DNA from: JBDSTZ01 sp039927975
GTDB lineage: Bacteria; Pseudomonadota; Gammaproteobacteria; Burkholderiales; Burkholderiaceae_D
DNA length: 13,307 nucleotides
Reading direction: 5' to 3'
NCBI GenBank assembly: GCA_039927975.1
Contig: JBDSTZ010000189.1
Span: 1 to 13,307, forward strand
Part shown: piece after piece, positions 1 to 8,880 of the stretch
How the letters are laid out: each line of letters starts with the position of its first letter
How positions within the stretch are numbered: position 1 is the first letter of the stretch
Made by a program: the position numbers and the translations under genes
Notes under the pieces: model-generated
Databases searched by the model: none
What the model was told of the DNA's origin: nothing
The model's input: the letters and a program-made list of their open reading frames with translations, nothing else

Positions 1-84
1 GTTTGAAGACCGGCTTCCGCAGACTTAAACGAAAACCCGTTTACACAGAATTCGGTACACCCCCAGCAGCTCGCGCTCAACATC

Positions 85-318
85 ATGACGCCGAACGAAC
101 AGTTGTTGCACAAGCAGTTGTCGGACCGAGAATTCGAAGTGTTCTCGCTGCTCGTCGGCGGCAAGTCGATCACCGAGATCGCCAACAGCCTGCACCTTTC
201 CGTAAAAACCGTCAGCACGCACAAGACCCGCATCATGCAAAAGATGGGCATGACCTCGCTGTCGGAAATGGTGCAGTACGCGGTGGCGCATCGCCTGTTG
301 TCGCCGTTCCGCACCTGA
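85..318 (+). pseudogene. LuxR/NarL-type HTH domain fragment of a response regulator
   Basis: The reading frame gives a 77-residue protein that is almost entirely a LuxR-type DNA-binding domain. LSDREFEVF (residues 12-20), GKSITEIANSLHLS (26-39) and KTVSTHKTRIMQKMG (41-55) are the family's scaffold and recognition helices. NarL/FixJ regulators normally carry a receiver domain of about 120 residues before this. Here the frame closes at a TGA at 4-6, and no ATG, GTG or TTG lies between that stop and the ATG at 85. The untranslated in-frame stretch just before the ATG reads QQLALNI, which resembles a receiver-HTH linker, so I infer that a longer gene was broken. No Shine-Dalgarno sequence precedes position 85. 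It could instead be a stand-alone HTH protein, but the missing ribosome binding site argues against that. A CCCCC run at 60-64 is a possible frameshift point. Confidence 0.6.
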
Positions 319-725
319 CGATATCTGATCAATAAGAGCGACGAAAAGTTTTAGACATTTGTGTCGCAAGTTTGTGCCATTTCGCCTCACGCGCTTCCCG
401 CAACGACCGCCATTCCGGTCCCCGTCCAACGCCGCCGCATCCGCCGTTTCCCCTATGAGAGCGGGCCGCCTACCTAAGACGAATCCTACAAAGGCACGCT
501 CCATCCTACCTACAGATTCAGCGTTCCCTGATATCAAAGCCGAACTCGTGTTGGCATACTAAATCCAGCGATTCAACTTGCTTCCCGTTCATTTCCCGAC
601 AAGGTAAGCAGCTTAACCGCGCTGTTCCATCACGCTGAAGCACCGGTCCCGCAAGCACCGATCGCTGTTCCAACTTGTGATTGCCTGCAACCTGAAACTT
701 CGCGTTCCTTCACCTGGAGATGAGA
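319..725. other. Intergenic stretch with no supported gene
   Basis: About 400 bases lie between the HTH fragment and the FNR-type gene. Short open frames here have no ribosome binding site and no recognisable protein. The stretch holds several TCCTAC/CCTAC words (near 484-490 and 513-521), a perfect 8-base palindrome TGATATCA around 529-536, and a repeated 10-mer CGCTGTTCCA at 620-629 and 663-672. The promoter of the downstream regulator should lie here, but I see no -35/-10 pair good enough to call. No terminator hairpin follows the HTH fragment. Confidence 0.5.
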
Positions 726-1589
726 ATGATGTCCTCACAAACGTCAGAAGCCCGCCCCGCCACGTCATCGACCGTTCACTCCTCGCCGATGGAAGCGGGG
801 CGTCAACGGCAGGGCCGTCTGTGGTCCAACCTGAAAGAAGTATGCGACCTGCTGCATATCGCGGCGGCCGTATCGGTCAACACCGAAGAATTACTGTTTC
901 AACACGTACAGTTCAAGACCGGCCAGCGCGTCCACACCATCGGACAAGCCTTCGACACCCTCTACATCGTCAACTCGGGCTTCCTCAAGACCGTGCTCAT
1001 CGACGAGTTCGGCAACGAGCAGGTGCTCAGCTTCCCGATGAAGGGCGACATGCTCGGCGTGGACGGCATCCACACCCGTCACTACGCGTCGGAAGCGGTC
1101 GCGCTGTCCGATTGCGACCTGATCCTGCTGCCGTTCAAGAAATTGACCGCGCTCGGCCGCGTCCACCTCGAGCTCGAAAACGTCATGTACGGTGTGATGA
1201 GCCGCGAACTGGTGCGCGAGCAAGCCATGATCGGCATGCTGGGCGCGCTCAGCGCCGAAGCCCGCGTGGCGCGCTTCCTGGTGTCGCTGGCCGACCGCTT
1301 CGCCGCGATGGGCTATTCGAGCAAGCTGTTCAATCTGCGCATGACGCGTCACGAGATCGGCAGCTACCTCGGCCTCACGCTGGAAACCGTCAGCCGCACG
1401 CTGTCGGCGTTCAATGAAATTGGCCTCATCACCGTCGACCAGCGCACCATCGGCATCAAGGACGCCGAAGCGCTCAAGACGTTGCGCCGGCTGCCGCCAT
1501 CGCGCTCGCGCGCCAAGAGCAATGCGGCCAAGCAAAAGGCCGAAGCCGAACAAGCCGGCGACGACACGGTTCTCGCCGCCACCATCTGA
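726..1589 (+). CDS. Crp/Fnr-family transcriptional regulator, FNR-like without Fe-S cysteines
   Basis: This is a one-component regulator of 287 residues. A cyclic-nucleotide-binding-type beta-roll spans about 60-140, a dimerisation helix about 145-180, and a winged helix-turn-helix about 205-255. The segment MTRHEIGSYLGLTLETVSR (206-224) matches the FNR recognition region. Its E-T-V-S-R carries the Glu, Ser and Arg that contact TTGAT half-sites in FNR, so an FNR-box-like target is likely. The N-terminal CxxC...C cluster that binds [4Fe-4S] in FNR is missing: only one Cys (about residue 40) lies in that region, so direct oxygen sensing by a cluster is unlikely. A basic, Ala/Lys/Glu-rich tail of about 30 residues follows the winged helix. 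The start at 726 (or 729) is preferred because GGAG at 716-719 is 6 to 9 bases upstream; the ATG at 720 touches the Shine-Dalgarno. The gene stands alone and ends at a strong terminator. Confidence 0.88.
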   Translation: MMSSQTSEARPATSSTVHSSPMEAGRQRQGRLWSNLKEVCDLLHIAAAVSVNTEELLFQHVQFKTGQRVHTIGQAFDTLYIVNSGFLKTVLIDEFGNEQVLSFPMKGDMLGVDGIHTRHYASEAVALSDCDLILLPFKKLTALGRVHLELENVMYGVMSRELVREQAMIGMLGALSAEARVARFLVSLADRFAAMGYSSKLFNLRMTRHEIGSYLGLTLETVSRTLSAFNEIGLITVDQRTIGIKDAEALKTLRRLPPSRSRAKSNAAKQKAEAEQAGDDTVLAATI

Positions 1590-1634
1590 TCGATTGGCAG
1601 CATCCGCTCCGGCCCAAACCCCGCCAGAGCCCCG

Positions 1635-1672
1635 CCCGCCGCGCAGCGACCCTGCGCGGCGGGTTTCTTTTT
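1635..1672 (+). terminator. Intrinsic terminator after the FNR-type gene
   Basis: A perfect 12-bp stem pairs CCCGCCGCGCAG (1635-1646) with CTGCGCGGCGGG (1652-1663) around a 5-base loop. TTTCTTTTT follows directly (1664-1672). It lies 45 bases after the regulator's stop codon and is a textbook rho-independent terminator on the plus strand. Confidence 0.93.
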
Positions 1673-1711
1673 GACCTAGCCGGTCGGTACCCCGCCCGGC
1701 TGCGCATGACG

Positions 1712-1753
1712 AAAAAAAGCCGGCTACTCCTGCGAGGGCCGGCTTTCGTTTTG
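1712..1753. terminator. Bidirectional intrinsic terminator
   Basis: AAAGCCGGC (1716-1724) pairs with GCCGGCTTT (1738-1746) around a 13-base loop. Read on the minus strand the stem is followed by seven Ts (1718-1712), which suits termination of the glycine-zipper gene arriving from the right. Read on the plus strand it is followed by TTTCGTTTTG, a weaker second stop for the FNR-type transcript. Confidence 0.85.
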
Positions 1754-1770
1754 TTGTCACTGCGCGTCGG

Positions 1771-1866
1771 ATGGACTGAGCGCCTGGGCGCAGCGAACGA
1801 TGCTCACTGGCCGCCTGTCAAATGGGCTGAGCGGCAGGTGCGCAGCGAGCGATGCTTACTGGTCGC
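1771..1866. repeat. Imperfect tandem repeat, period 51-52 bp, across a stop codon
   Basis: Two copies, 1771-1814 and 1822-1866, share about 37 of 45 aligned positions with one single-base indel. Common words include CTGAGCG, CGCAGCGA and CGATGCT. The right copy contains the stop codon and last codons of the glycine-zipper gene; the left copy carries a diverged version (TCACTGGCCGC against TTACTGGTCGC). A shorter related piece, TCACTGCGCGTC, sits further left near 1757-1768. This looks like old local duplication of the gene's 3' end. Confidence 0.7.
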
Positions 1867-2947
1867 GCGTCAGCACGCCATTGTTGAGCTTGACCTTTTC
1901 ACCCACGCGGAAACCCGGATCGTTCGGGTAGTCGAGCGTCTGGGTGCCGCCGTTGGGGAAACGCAGCACCACTTCGTAGTGATGCGTACGCTTGGCGTTG
2001 CGCTCGATGTTGCGGCCGGCGTAGGCGCCTGCCGCAGCGCCGGCCACTTGCGCGGCAGTGCGGCCATTTCCATCGCCAATCTGGCTGCCGATCAGGGCGC
2101 CGACCACGCCGCCGCCGATGGTGCCGAGGTAACTGCCGTCACCATTGACTTCGATGGGGTTGACCGCCTCGATCGTGGCGCAGTTGGTGCAATAGCGCAC
2201 CACGCGCGGCGCGCTCTGCACGGCAGCGACCAGCAGCGGCTTGCCGAGCACCGAGGTAGCGACCCTGCCGTTTTGCGAGCGCAAGGTGGCGGTGACGGCG
2301 CTGTTCGGCGCGATGCGGTCGGCGCGGCGGATCGTGTAGCTGCCTTCATATTCACCCGGCCGTACTTCCGGCAGGAAGAACACGCCGCGCGCGCCATTGA
2401 TGGCCAGCTCGACCTTGGCGTCGGGCGTGCCGCGCAGGCGGAACACGAGTTCGTTGCCGGCGGTCAGTTCGTCGTTGCCGGTCACGTCGAAGCGTTCAAT
2501 GCGCGGCAGGTCGGCCAGCTCGCCGCGGCGTTGTGCAACACGCGGGCCGGGGCCGCGCATGACCGACTCGGCCAGAATCGCGCTGCTGACCTGGTTGCCA
2601 ATACGCAAATTGGCCGTCACCGCGCTGGCGGCAGTGATGCGGTCGCGGCTGCCGATGGTGTAGGTGCCCTGGTACTGGCCGGGTTCGGTTTCGACCAGCG
2701 CCAGGTTGCGGTTGGCGCCGTCGATGCGCAGGGTGGCCTGGCCGCCCGGCGTGCCGTACAGATCGAAGTTGAGCTCGGCGCCCGGCGTGAGCCTGCGCAC
2801 TTCGTCGACGTTGAAGCCACGGATGACCGGCGCGCGGACCGCCTGGCTGGAATATTGCTGGGCCTGGGCAGGCACGCTGGCCACGCTCATGGTCAGCAGT
2901 GGAAGTGCCGCCATCAGGGCGGTGAGCAGTTTGGTTGAAGTAGCGAT
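1856..2947 (-). CDS. Exported glycine-zipper (SlyB-like) protein with duplicated N-terminal module
   Basis: The product is about 363 residues. Lys6 then a hydrophobic run and AQA (27-29) form a signal peptide with a type I cleavage site; there is no lipobox Cys, so it is not a lipoprotein. Two related modules follow, about 40-130 and 148-239, sharing L..G.EL.F.L.GTP and PG.Y.G.YTI...DRI...SAVTA.LR. A CxxC (253-256) precedes a glycine-zipper 2TM segment (about 275-311, G-rich with GxxxG spacing), then a SlyB-like end, YEVVLRFPNGG and FRVGEKVKLNNG. Glycine-zipper proteins of this kind are usually envelope-associated, so a periplasmic or outer-membrane-facing role is inferred; the exact function is unknown. 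No ATG, GTG or TTG lies between the good ribosome site AAGGAG (2959-2954) and the hydrophobic core. The ATC at 2947, 6 bases downstream, is the best-placed start; the ATG at 2914 would remove the signal peptide's basic end. The stop lies inside a tandem repeat. Confidence 0.8.
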   Translation of the reverse strand: MATSTKLLTALMAALPLLTMSVASVPAQAQQYSSQAVRAPVIRGFNVDEVRRLTPGAELNFDLYGTPGGQATLRIDGANRNLALVETEPGQYQGTYTIGSRDRITAASAVTANLRIGNQVSSAILAESVMRGPGPRVAQRRGELADLPRIERFDVTGNDELTAGNELVFRLRGTPDAKVELAINGARGVFFLPEVRPGEYEGSYTIRRADRIAPNSAVTATLRSQNGRVATSVLGKPLLVAAVQSAPRVVRYCTNCATIEAVNPIEVNGDGSYLGTIGGGVVGALIGSQIGDGNGRTAAQVAGAAAGAYAGRNIERNAKRTHHYEVVLRFPNGGTQTLDYPNDPGFRVGEKVKLNNGVLTRDQ

Positions 2948-3033
2948 GATATTCTCCTTGTTGTTGTACAGCGCCGCCGTTTGTTGCCGACGATGAAGCG
3001 AAGTTACGCCGAGCTGGTCTGACCGTCCGTTCG

Positions 3034-3684
3034 TTACCGAACCAAGTGCACGGCATCCCCGCTGGTGACAAAAATCCGGTCGCCGGCCTCCGGCGTAACC
3101 GAAAAGCCGCCGGTGAAGGCGCCGAAGGAAGGCAGGATCATGCGGCGCTCGCCGATCACGAAGCACGGCAGGCGCAGCGCATCGAAACGGGTCGCCAGCA
3201 GAAACGTCGGATGTACGTGGCCGGCCAGCGCATAGCCGCCTGTGTCGAGATCCGGATGGTGGCACAGCGAAAACGGCCCGCGCGCATGCGGCTCGTCGAC
3301 CAGTTCGATGCCGAGCGCCGCGGCGGGGTCGCCGGCGTGGCGGTCGTGGTTGCCGCGCACCAGGGTCAAGCCGAGCGTGTGATGGCGCCCGCGCCAGGCC
3401 AGCATCGCCGTCTGGGTCGCGCTGGCGTGGGCCGCGCGGGCGTGCAGAAAGTCACCCAGGAAGATCATCTCGCGGGTCCGGTAGCGCGCCATCAGGGCGT
3501 CGAGCGCCGACAGGTTCTGCGAGGTCGTCCCGCGCGGCACCGGCACGCCGAGCGCGCGGAACGAGGCGGCCTTGCCGAAGTGGATATCGGCGACGATCAG
3601 CACTTCGTGCGCCGGCCAGTAGACCGCCTTGTCGGCCAACAGCAGCAGCGTTTCGCCGGCCACCTGTACGCTGTATTCGCTCAT
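3034..3684 (-). CDS. pdeM: Ligase-associated DNA damage response metallophosphoesterase PdeM
   Basis: This 216-residue calcineurin-like phosphoesterase has all the metal-binding motifs in order: DIH followed by FGK (33-38), GDFLH (77-81), RGNHD (110-114), CHHP (141-144) and GHVHP (155-159). The conserved LPSFGAFTGG (184-193) near the end is typical of this subfamily. The family is a presumed two-metal phosphodiesterase or endonuclease encoded with an ATP-dependent ligase, a DEXH helicase and an MBL-fold exonuclease. That context is complete here, which makes the PdeM assignment secure; its physiological substrate is not shown by sequence. Its ATG overlaps the helicase stop codon as ATGA (3684-3681), so it is translationally coupled as the last gene of the operon. 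The 86 bases before the glycine-zipper gene contain no U-tract terminator, so read-through into that gene is possible. Confidence 0.93.
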   Translation of the reverse strand: MSEYSVQVAGETLLLLADKAVYWPAHEVLIVADIHFGKAASFRALGVPVPRGTTSQNLSALDALMARYRTREMIFLGDFLHARAAHASATQTAMLAWRGRHHTLGLTLVRGNHDRHAGDPAAALGIELVDEPHARGPFSLCHHPDLDTGGYALAGHVHPTFLLATRFDALRLPCFVIGERRMILPSFGAFTGGFSVTPEAGDRIFVTSGDAVHLVR

Positions 3685-6139
3685 GGGGTGGCCGCCTTTT
3701 CCAGTTCGCGCACCATCCGCGCGACCCTGTCGGACAGCTTTTCGGTGGTGACTTTTTCGCGGAAGCGCTCGACCATCAGCGCGAAGCCGAAGGGCGTGGC
3801 GCGCCGCACCTCGCGGAAGGCGACCGCGCGCGCATGCAGTTCGACGAGGGTGTCGCGCAGGCGCGTGAGTTCGAGTTCCTGCTCCATCACCTCGCGCTGC
3901 GCCTGCGTCAGCAGCAGGTTGCCGGCGTCGTGTTTGCGAAAGACTTCGAAGAACAGCGAAGACGAGGCCTGGATCTGGCGCGTGCTCTTCGGCTGGCCCG
4001 GATAACCCTGGAACACCAGCCCGGCGATGCGCGCCACCTCGCGAAAGCGCTGCTGCGACAGCTGGGTCGCGTTCAGGCTGCTCAGCACATCCTCGAGCAG
4101 CAGGTCGGTCGAGAACAGCGCCACGTCGGCACCCCTGGCGCCCCTGAACACCATGGCCCAGTCGACCGCCTCGGCGGCCAGCAACTCGAAGCCATAATCA
4201 TTGATCGCGATAGAAAACGTGATCGGTTGCTGGCGGCCGATGCGGTAGGCGAACAGCGACGCGAGTCCCATGTGGACCGAGCGGCCGGCGAACGGGTAGA
4301 CGAATAAGTGATAGCCCTCGCGGCTCTTCATGCTTTCGACCACCAGGGTGTCGATGGTGGGCAGCGCCGACCAGCGCTGCTGGATTTCGATCAGGGGCCG
4401 CAGCGCCTCCATCTCCGGCCCATTGAATTGACCCAGCGCGGCCAGGCGCAACTGCTCCAGCGCGGCGTGCGCCAGCTCGGACGACAGCGGCATCTTGGCG
4501 CCCTGCCAGCGCGACACGGCGCCACGGCTGCCGGTGGCGCGCTTGACGAACGCCGTCATCTCGTGCACGCGGATGAATTCAAGAATGCGCCCGCCGAACA
4601 GGAAATGGTCGCCCGCCTTCAGGCGCGAAATGAACGATTCCTCGACCGTGCCGATACGCCCGCCGCTCATGTACTTGACCTGCATGTTGGAGTCCGAGAC
4701 GATGGTGCCGATGCCCATCCGGTGGCGCCGTCCGATCGCCACGTTCGGCACCCGGTACACGCCCTCCTCGTCCGGCAGCACGCGCTGGTATTCAGGATAC
4801 ACCGTCAGGCTCTGGCCGCCGCGCGCGACAAAATCGAGCGCCCACTGCCATTCCTCGTCGCTCAGGTGGCGGTACGACCAGGCGCCGCGCACTTCGGCCA
4901 GCAGCGCCTCGGAGCGGAAGCCGCCGCCCAGCGCCACCGTGACCAGGTGCTGCACCAGCACGTCGAAGGGCTTGTTGGGCACCAGGCGCGCCTCGATGCG
5001 GCGGCTGATGACGGCCTGTTTGGCGCCCGCCGCCTCCAGCAGTTCGAGGCTGTTGGTCGGCACCAGCGTGACGCGCGAGATGCGTCCCGGCGCGTGGCCG
5101 CTGCGGCCGGCCCGCTGGAGCAGCCGCGCGATGCCCTTGGCGCTGCCGATCTGCAGCACCCGTTCGACCGGCAGGAAGTCGACGCCCAGATCGAGGCTGG
5201 CGGTGCAAATGACCGCTTTCAGCGCGCCCTTCTTGAGTCCCGTTTCGACCCATTCGCGCACCTCGCGGTCGAGCGAGCCGTGATGCAGGGCGATCAGGCC
5301 GGCCCAGTCGGGCCGCGCTTCAAGGATGTTCTGGTACCACAGCTCCGATTGCGAGCGGGTGGTGGTGAACACCAGCGTGGCCTGGTACTGCTCGATCTCG
5401 TCGATCACCGGCATCAGCATCTGGATGCCGAGGTGGCCTCCCCAGGGAAAGCGCGAGACGTTCGGCGGAATCAGGGTGTCGACCCGGATCTCCTTGCGCA
5501 GGTCGCCCTCGACCAGCACCCCGCCGCCTTCGCCGAGCAGCACTTCGCGCGCCTGCGCCAGGTTGCCCATGGTGGCCGACAAGCCCCATACCACCAGCGC
5601 CGGCTGCCAGCGCCGCAGGCGCGCCAGCGCCAGCTGGACCTGCACGCCACGCTTGCTGCCCATGAGCTCATGCCACTCGTCGATGATGATCATGTCGAGC
5701 TGCGCGAACTGGGCCTGGGCGGCGGCGTGACTGAGCAGCAGCGACAGGCTCTCGGGCGTGGTGATCAGGGCCGATGGCAAGCCGCGCGACTGGCGCGCGC
5801 GCTCGGCGGAGGTGGTGTCGCCGGTGCGCGCGCCGATAGTCCAGCCGGGCGCCAGCGCGGCCGCCGATTCCTCCAGCGCGCGCTGAGTGTCCGCGGCCAG
5901 CGCGCGCATCGGCGTGATCCACAGCACCCGCAGCCCGGTGCTCTTGCGTTTGCCGGCCAGCGCGCCGCGCAGCAAGGCCGCCAGCCAGACGGCGTAGGTC
6001 TTGCCGGCGCCGGTGTTGGCGTGCAGCAGACCGGATTGGCCGGCCAGGGCCGCGCGCCAGACTGCGCGCTGGAAGGCGAACACCTTCCAGCCGCGCGCGG
6101 CGAACCAGTCGTCGATGGTCTGCGCCATCTGGCTCTTGC

Positions 6140-6143
<4 letters not shown>
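3681..6143 (-). CDS. Ligase-associated DNA damage response DEXH-box helicase (Lhr-like)
   Basis: This superfamily 2 helicase has 820 residues. The first RecA-like domain shows Walker A NTGAGKT (43-49), motif Ia TPMRAL (77-82), TTPESL (128-133), motif II DEWH (155-158) and the SAT motif (LSATMGN). The second domain shows FTTTRSQ, the ALHHGSLD segment, CTASLDLGVDF (motif V) and QRAGRSGH (motif VI). The remaining 400 or so residues match the Lhr-core arrangement of winged-helix and accessory domains. DEWH in place of DEAH, and the length just above 800, fit the ligase-associated Lhr-type family. It should be an ATP-driven 3'-5' DNA translocase acting with the neighbouring ligase and nucleases. 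The ATG at 6143 overlaps the ligase stop as ATGA, and the downstream pdeM start overlaps its own stop the same way. A longer frame continues upstream, but it lies opposite the ligase reading and shows no helicase similarity. Confidence 0.94.
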
Positions 6144-7766
<1,623 letters not shown>

Positions 7767-7774
<8 letters not shown>

Positions 7775-8822
7775 CGCTGGCCTCCGGCGCGGGCTCCTGC
7801 GCCGCCTCCTGCGCGGGTGTGGACGCTACCGCCTCCTCCGCCTCGTCGTCGCCGTACTCGGTGTCGAAGCCGGCGGCGTCGAGGCCTTGCTGGCGCAGCC
7901 AGCGCACCATCACGGGAATCGAGCCGTGGGTGACGATCACGCGCGGCGCCTCGGTCGCGCGAATGGCCGTCATCAGGCCTGGCCAGTCGGCGTGGTCGGA
8001 CAGCACAAAGCCGCGGTCGACCCCGCGGCGCCGGCGCGCGCCGCGCAGCTGCATCCAGCCGCTGGCGAAGGAGTCGCTGTAGTCGCCGAAGCGCTTCATC
8101 CATGGCGAGCCGGCGGCCGATGGCGGCGCGATGACGATAGCGGTGCGGATGGCGGCCTTGTCGACGTCGGTCACCATGACGGTCGGCGGCAGCGCCACGC
8201 CGGCGGCGCGGTAGACCCGGTTCAGTGGTTCGGCGGCGCCGTGGCAGATGATGGCGCCGATCGACGGATCGAGTCCGGAAAGGATGCGCTGGGCTTTGCC
8301 GAACGAGTAGGCGAACACCACGCTGGCCCGCCCCTCGGCGGCGTTGCGGCGCCACCAGCCGTTGATGTCGTCGAAGATCTCCTGCTCCGGCTGCCAGCGG
8401 TAGATCGGCAGGCCGAAGGTCGATTCGGTGATGAAGGTGTCGCAGAGCACCGGTTCAAAGGGCGTGCAGGTACGGTCCGGCTCGACCTTGTAGTCGCCCG
8501 AGGCGACCCAGACTTCGCCGCCGGACTCCATGCGCACCTGGGCCGAGCCGAGCACATGGCCGGCCGGGTGCAGCGAGATCATCACGCCGTTGTGGGTGAC
8601 GCTCTGGCCGTATTCGAGGCCGTCGATATGGATGGGACCCAGGCGCGACTTGAGGATATCGACGCCGCTCGCGCTCGACAGGTAATGGCCGTGGCCGACG
8701 CGCGCGTGGTCGCCATGGGCGTGCGTGATCACGGCGCGGTCCACCGGGCGCCACGGATCGATGTAGAACTGGCCAGGCACGCAGTACAGGCCTTCTTTGC
8801 GGACCACTACCATGTCTGCCAT
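7767..8822 (-). CDS. Ligase-associated DNA damage response exonuclease (MBL/beta-CASP fold)
   Basis: The 351-residue product is a metallo-beta-lactamase/beta-CASP nuclease, related to mRNA 3'-end processing factors and SNM1-type nucleases. It carries THAHGDHAR (33-41, the HxHxDH zinc site), PAGHVLGSAQ (86-95), ASGDYK (107-112), Glu133 in TESTFG, and LSDHADW (274-280). Family knowledge suggests a zinc-dependent 5' exonuclease on DNA ends; adjacency to the ligase and Lhr-like helicase supports the DNA-repair variant. The last 25 or so residues are acidic and Ala/Glu/Pro-rich, beyond the folded domain, and probably disordered. AAGGA (8832-8828) is 5 bases before the ATG, which supports this start. 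It lies 58 bp after recQ on the same strand and overlaps the ligase start by 8 bases. Confidence 0.93.
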
Positions 8823-8852
8823 GTGTGTCCTTTCTTGTTGTCGTTACAGAGT

Positions 8853-8879
8853 GCGCGGCGGCGGCGGGCGCCACCGCGC
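8853..8879 (-). other. GC-rich hairpin between recQ and the exonuclease gene
   Basis: GCGCGG (8853-8858) can pair with CCGCGC (8874-8879) just after the recQ stop codon. No T-run follows on the minus strand, so it is unlikely to be a full terminator. It could stabilise the recQ 3' end or weaken read-through. The pairing is visible; the role is a guess. Confidence 0.3.
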
Positions 8880-8880
8880 G

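Noticed and set aside
321..333. FNR-box-like sequence ATATCTGATCAAT upstream of the FNR-type gene
   Set aside because: The half-sites do not fit TTGAT-N4-ATCAA in sequence or spacing, and the position is about 390 bases from the gene.
359..562. 67-residue plus-strand frame in the intergenic region
   Set aside because: It has a TTG start, no ribosome site, a Pro/Arg/Ser-rich composition and no recognisable fold.
2948..3265. N-terminal extension of the glycine-zipper protein into the pdeM gene
   Set aside because: The extension overlaps pdeM in another frame, and the signal peptide would then be internal; the ribosome site at 2959-2954 marks the true beginning.
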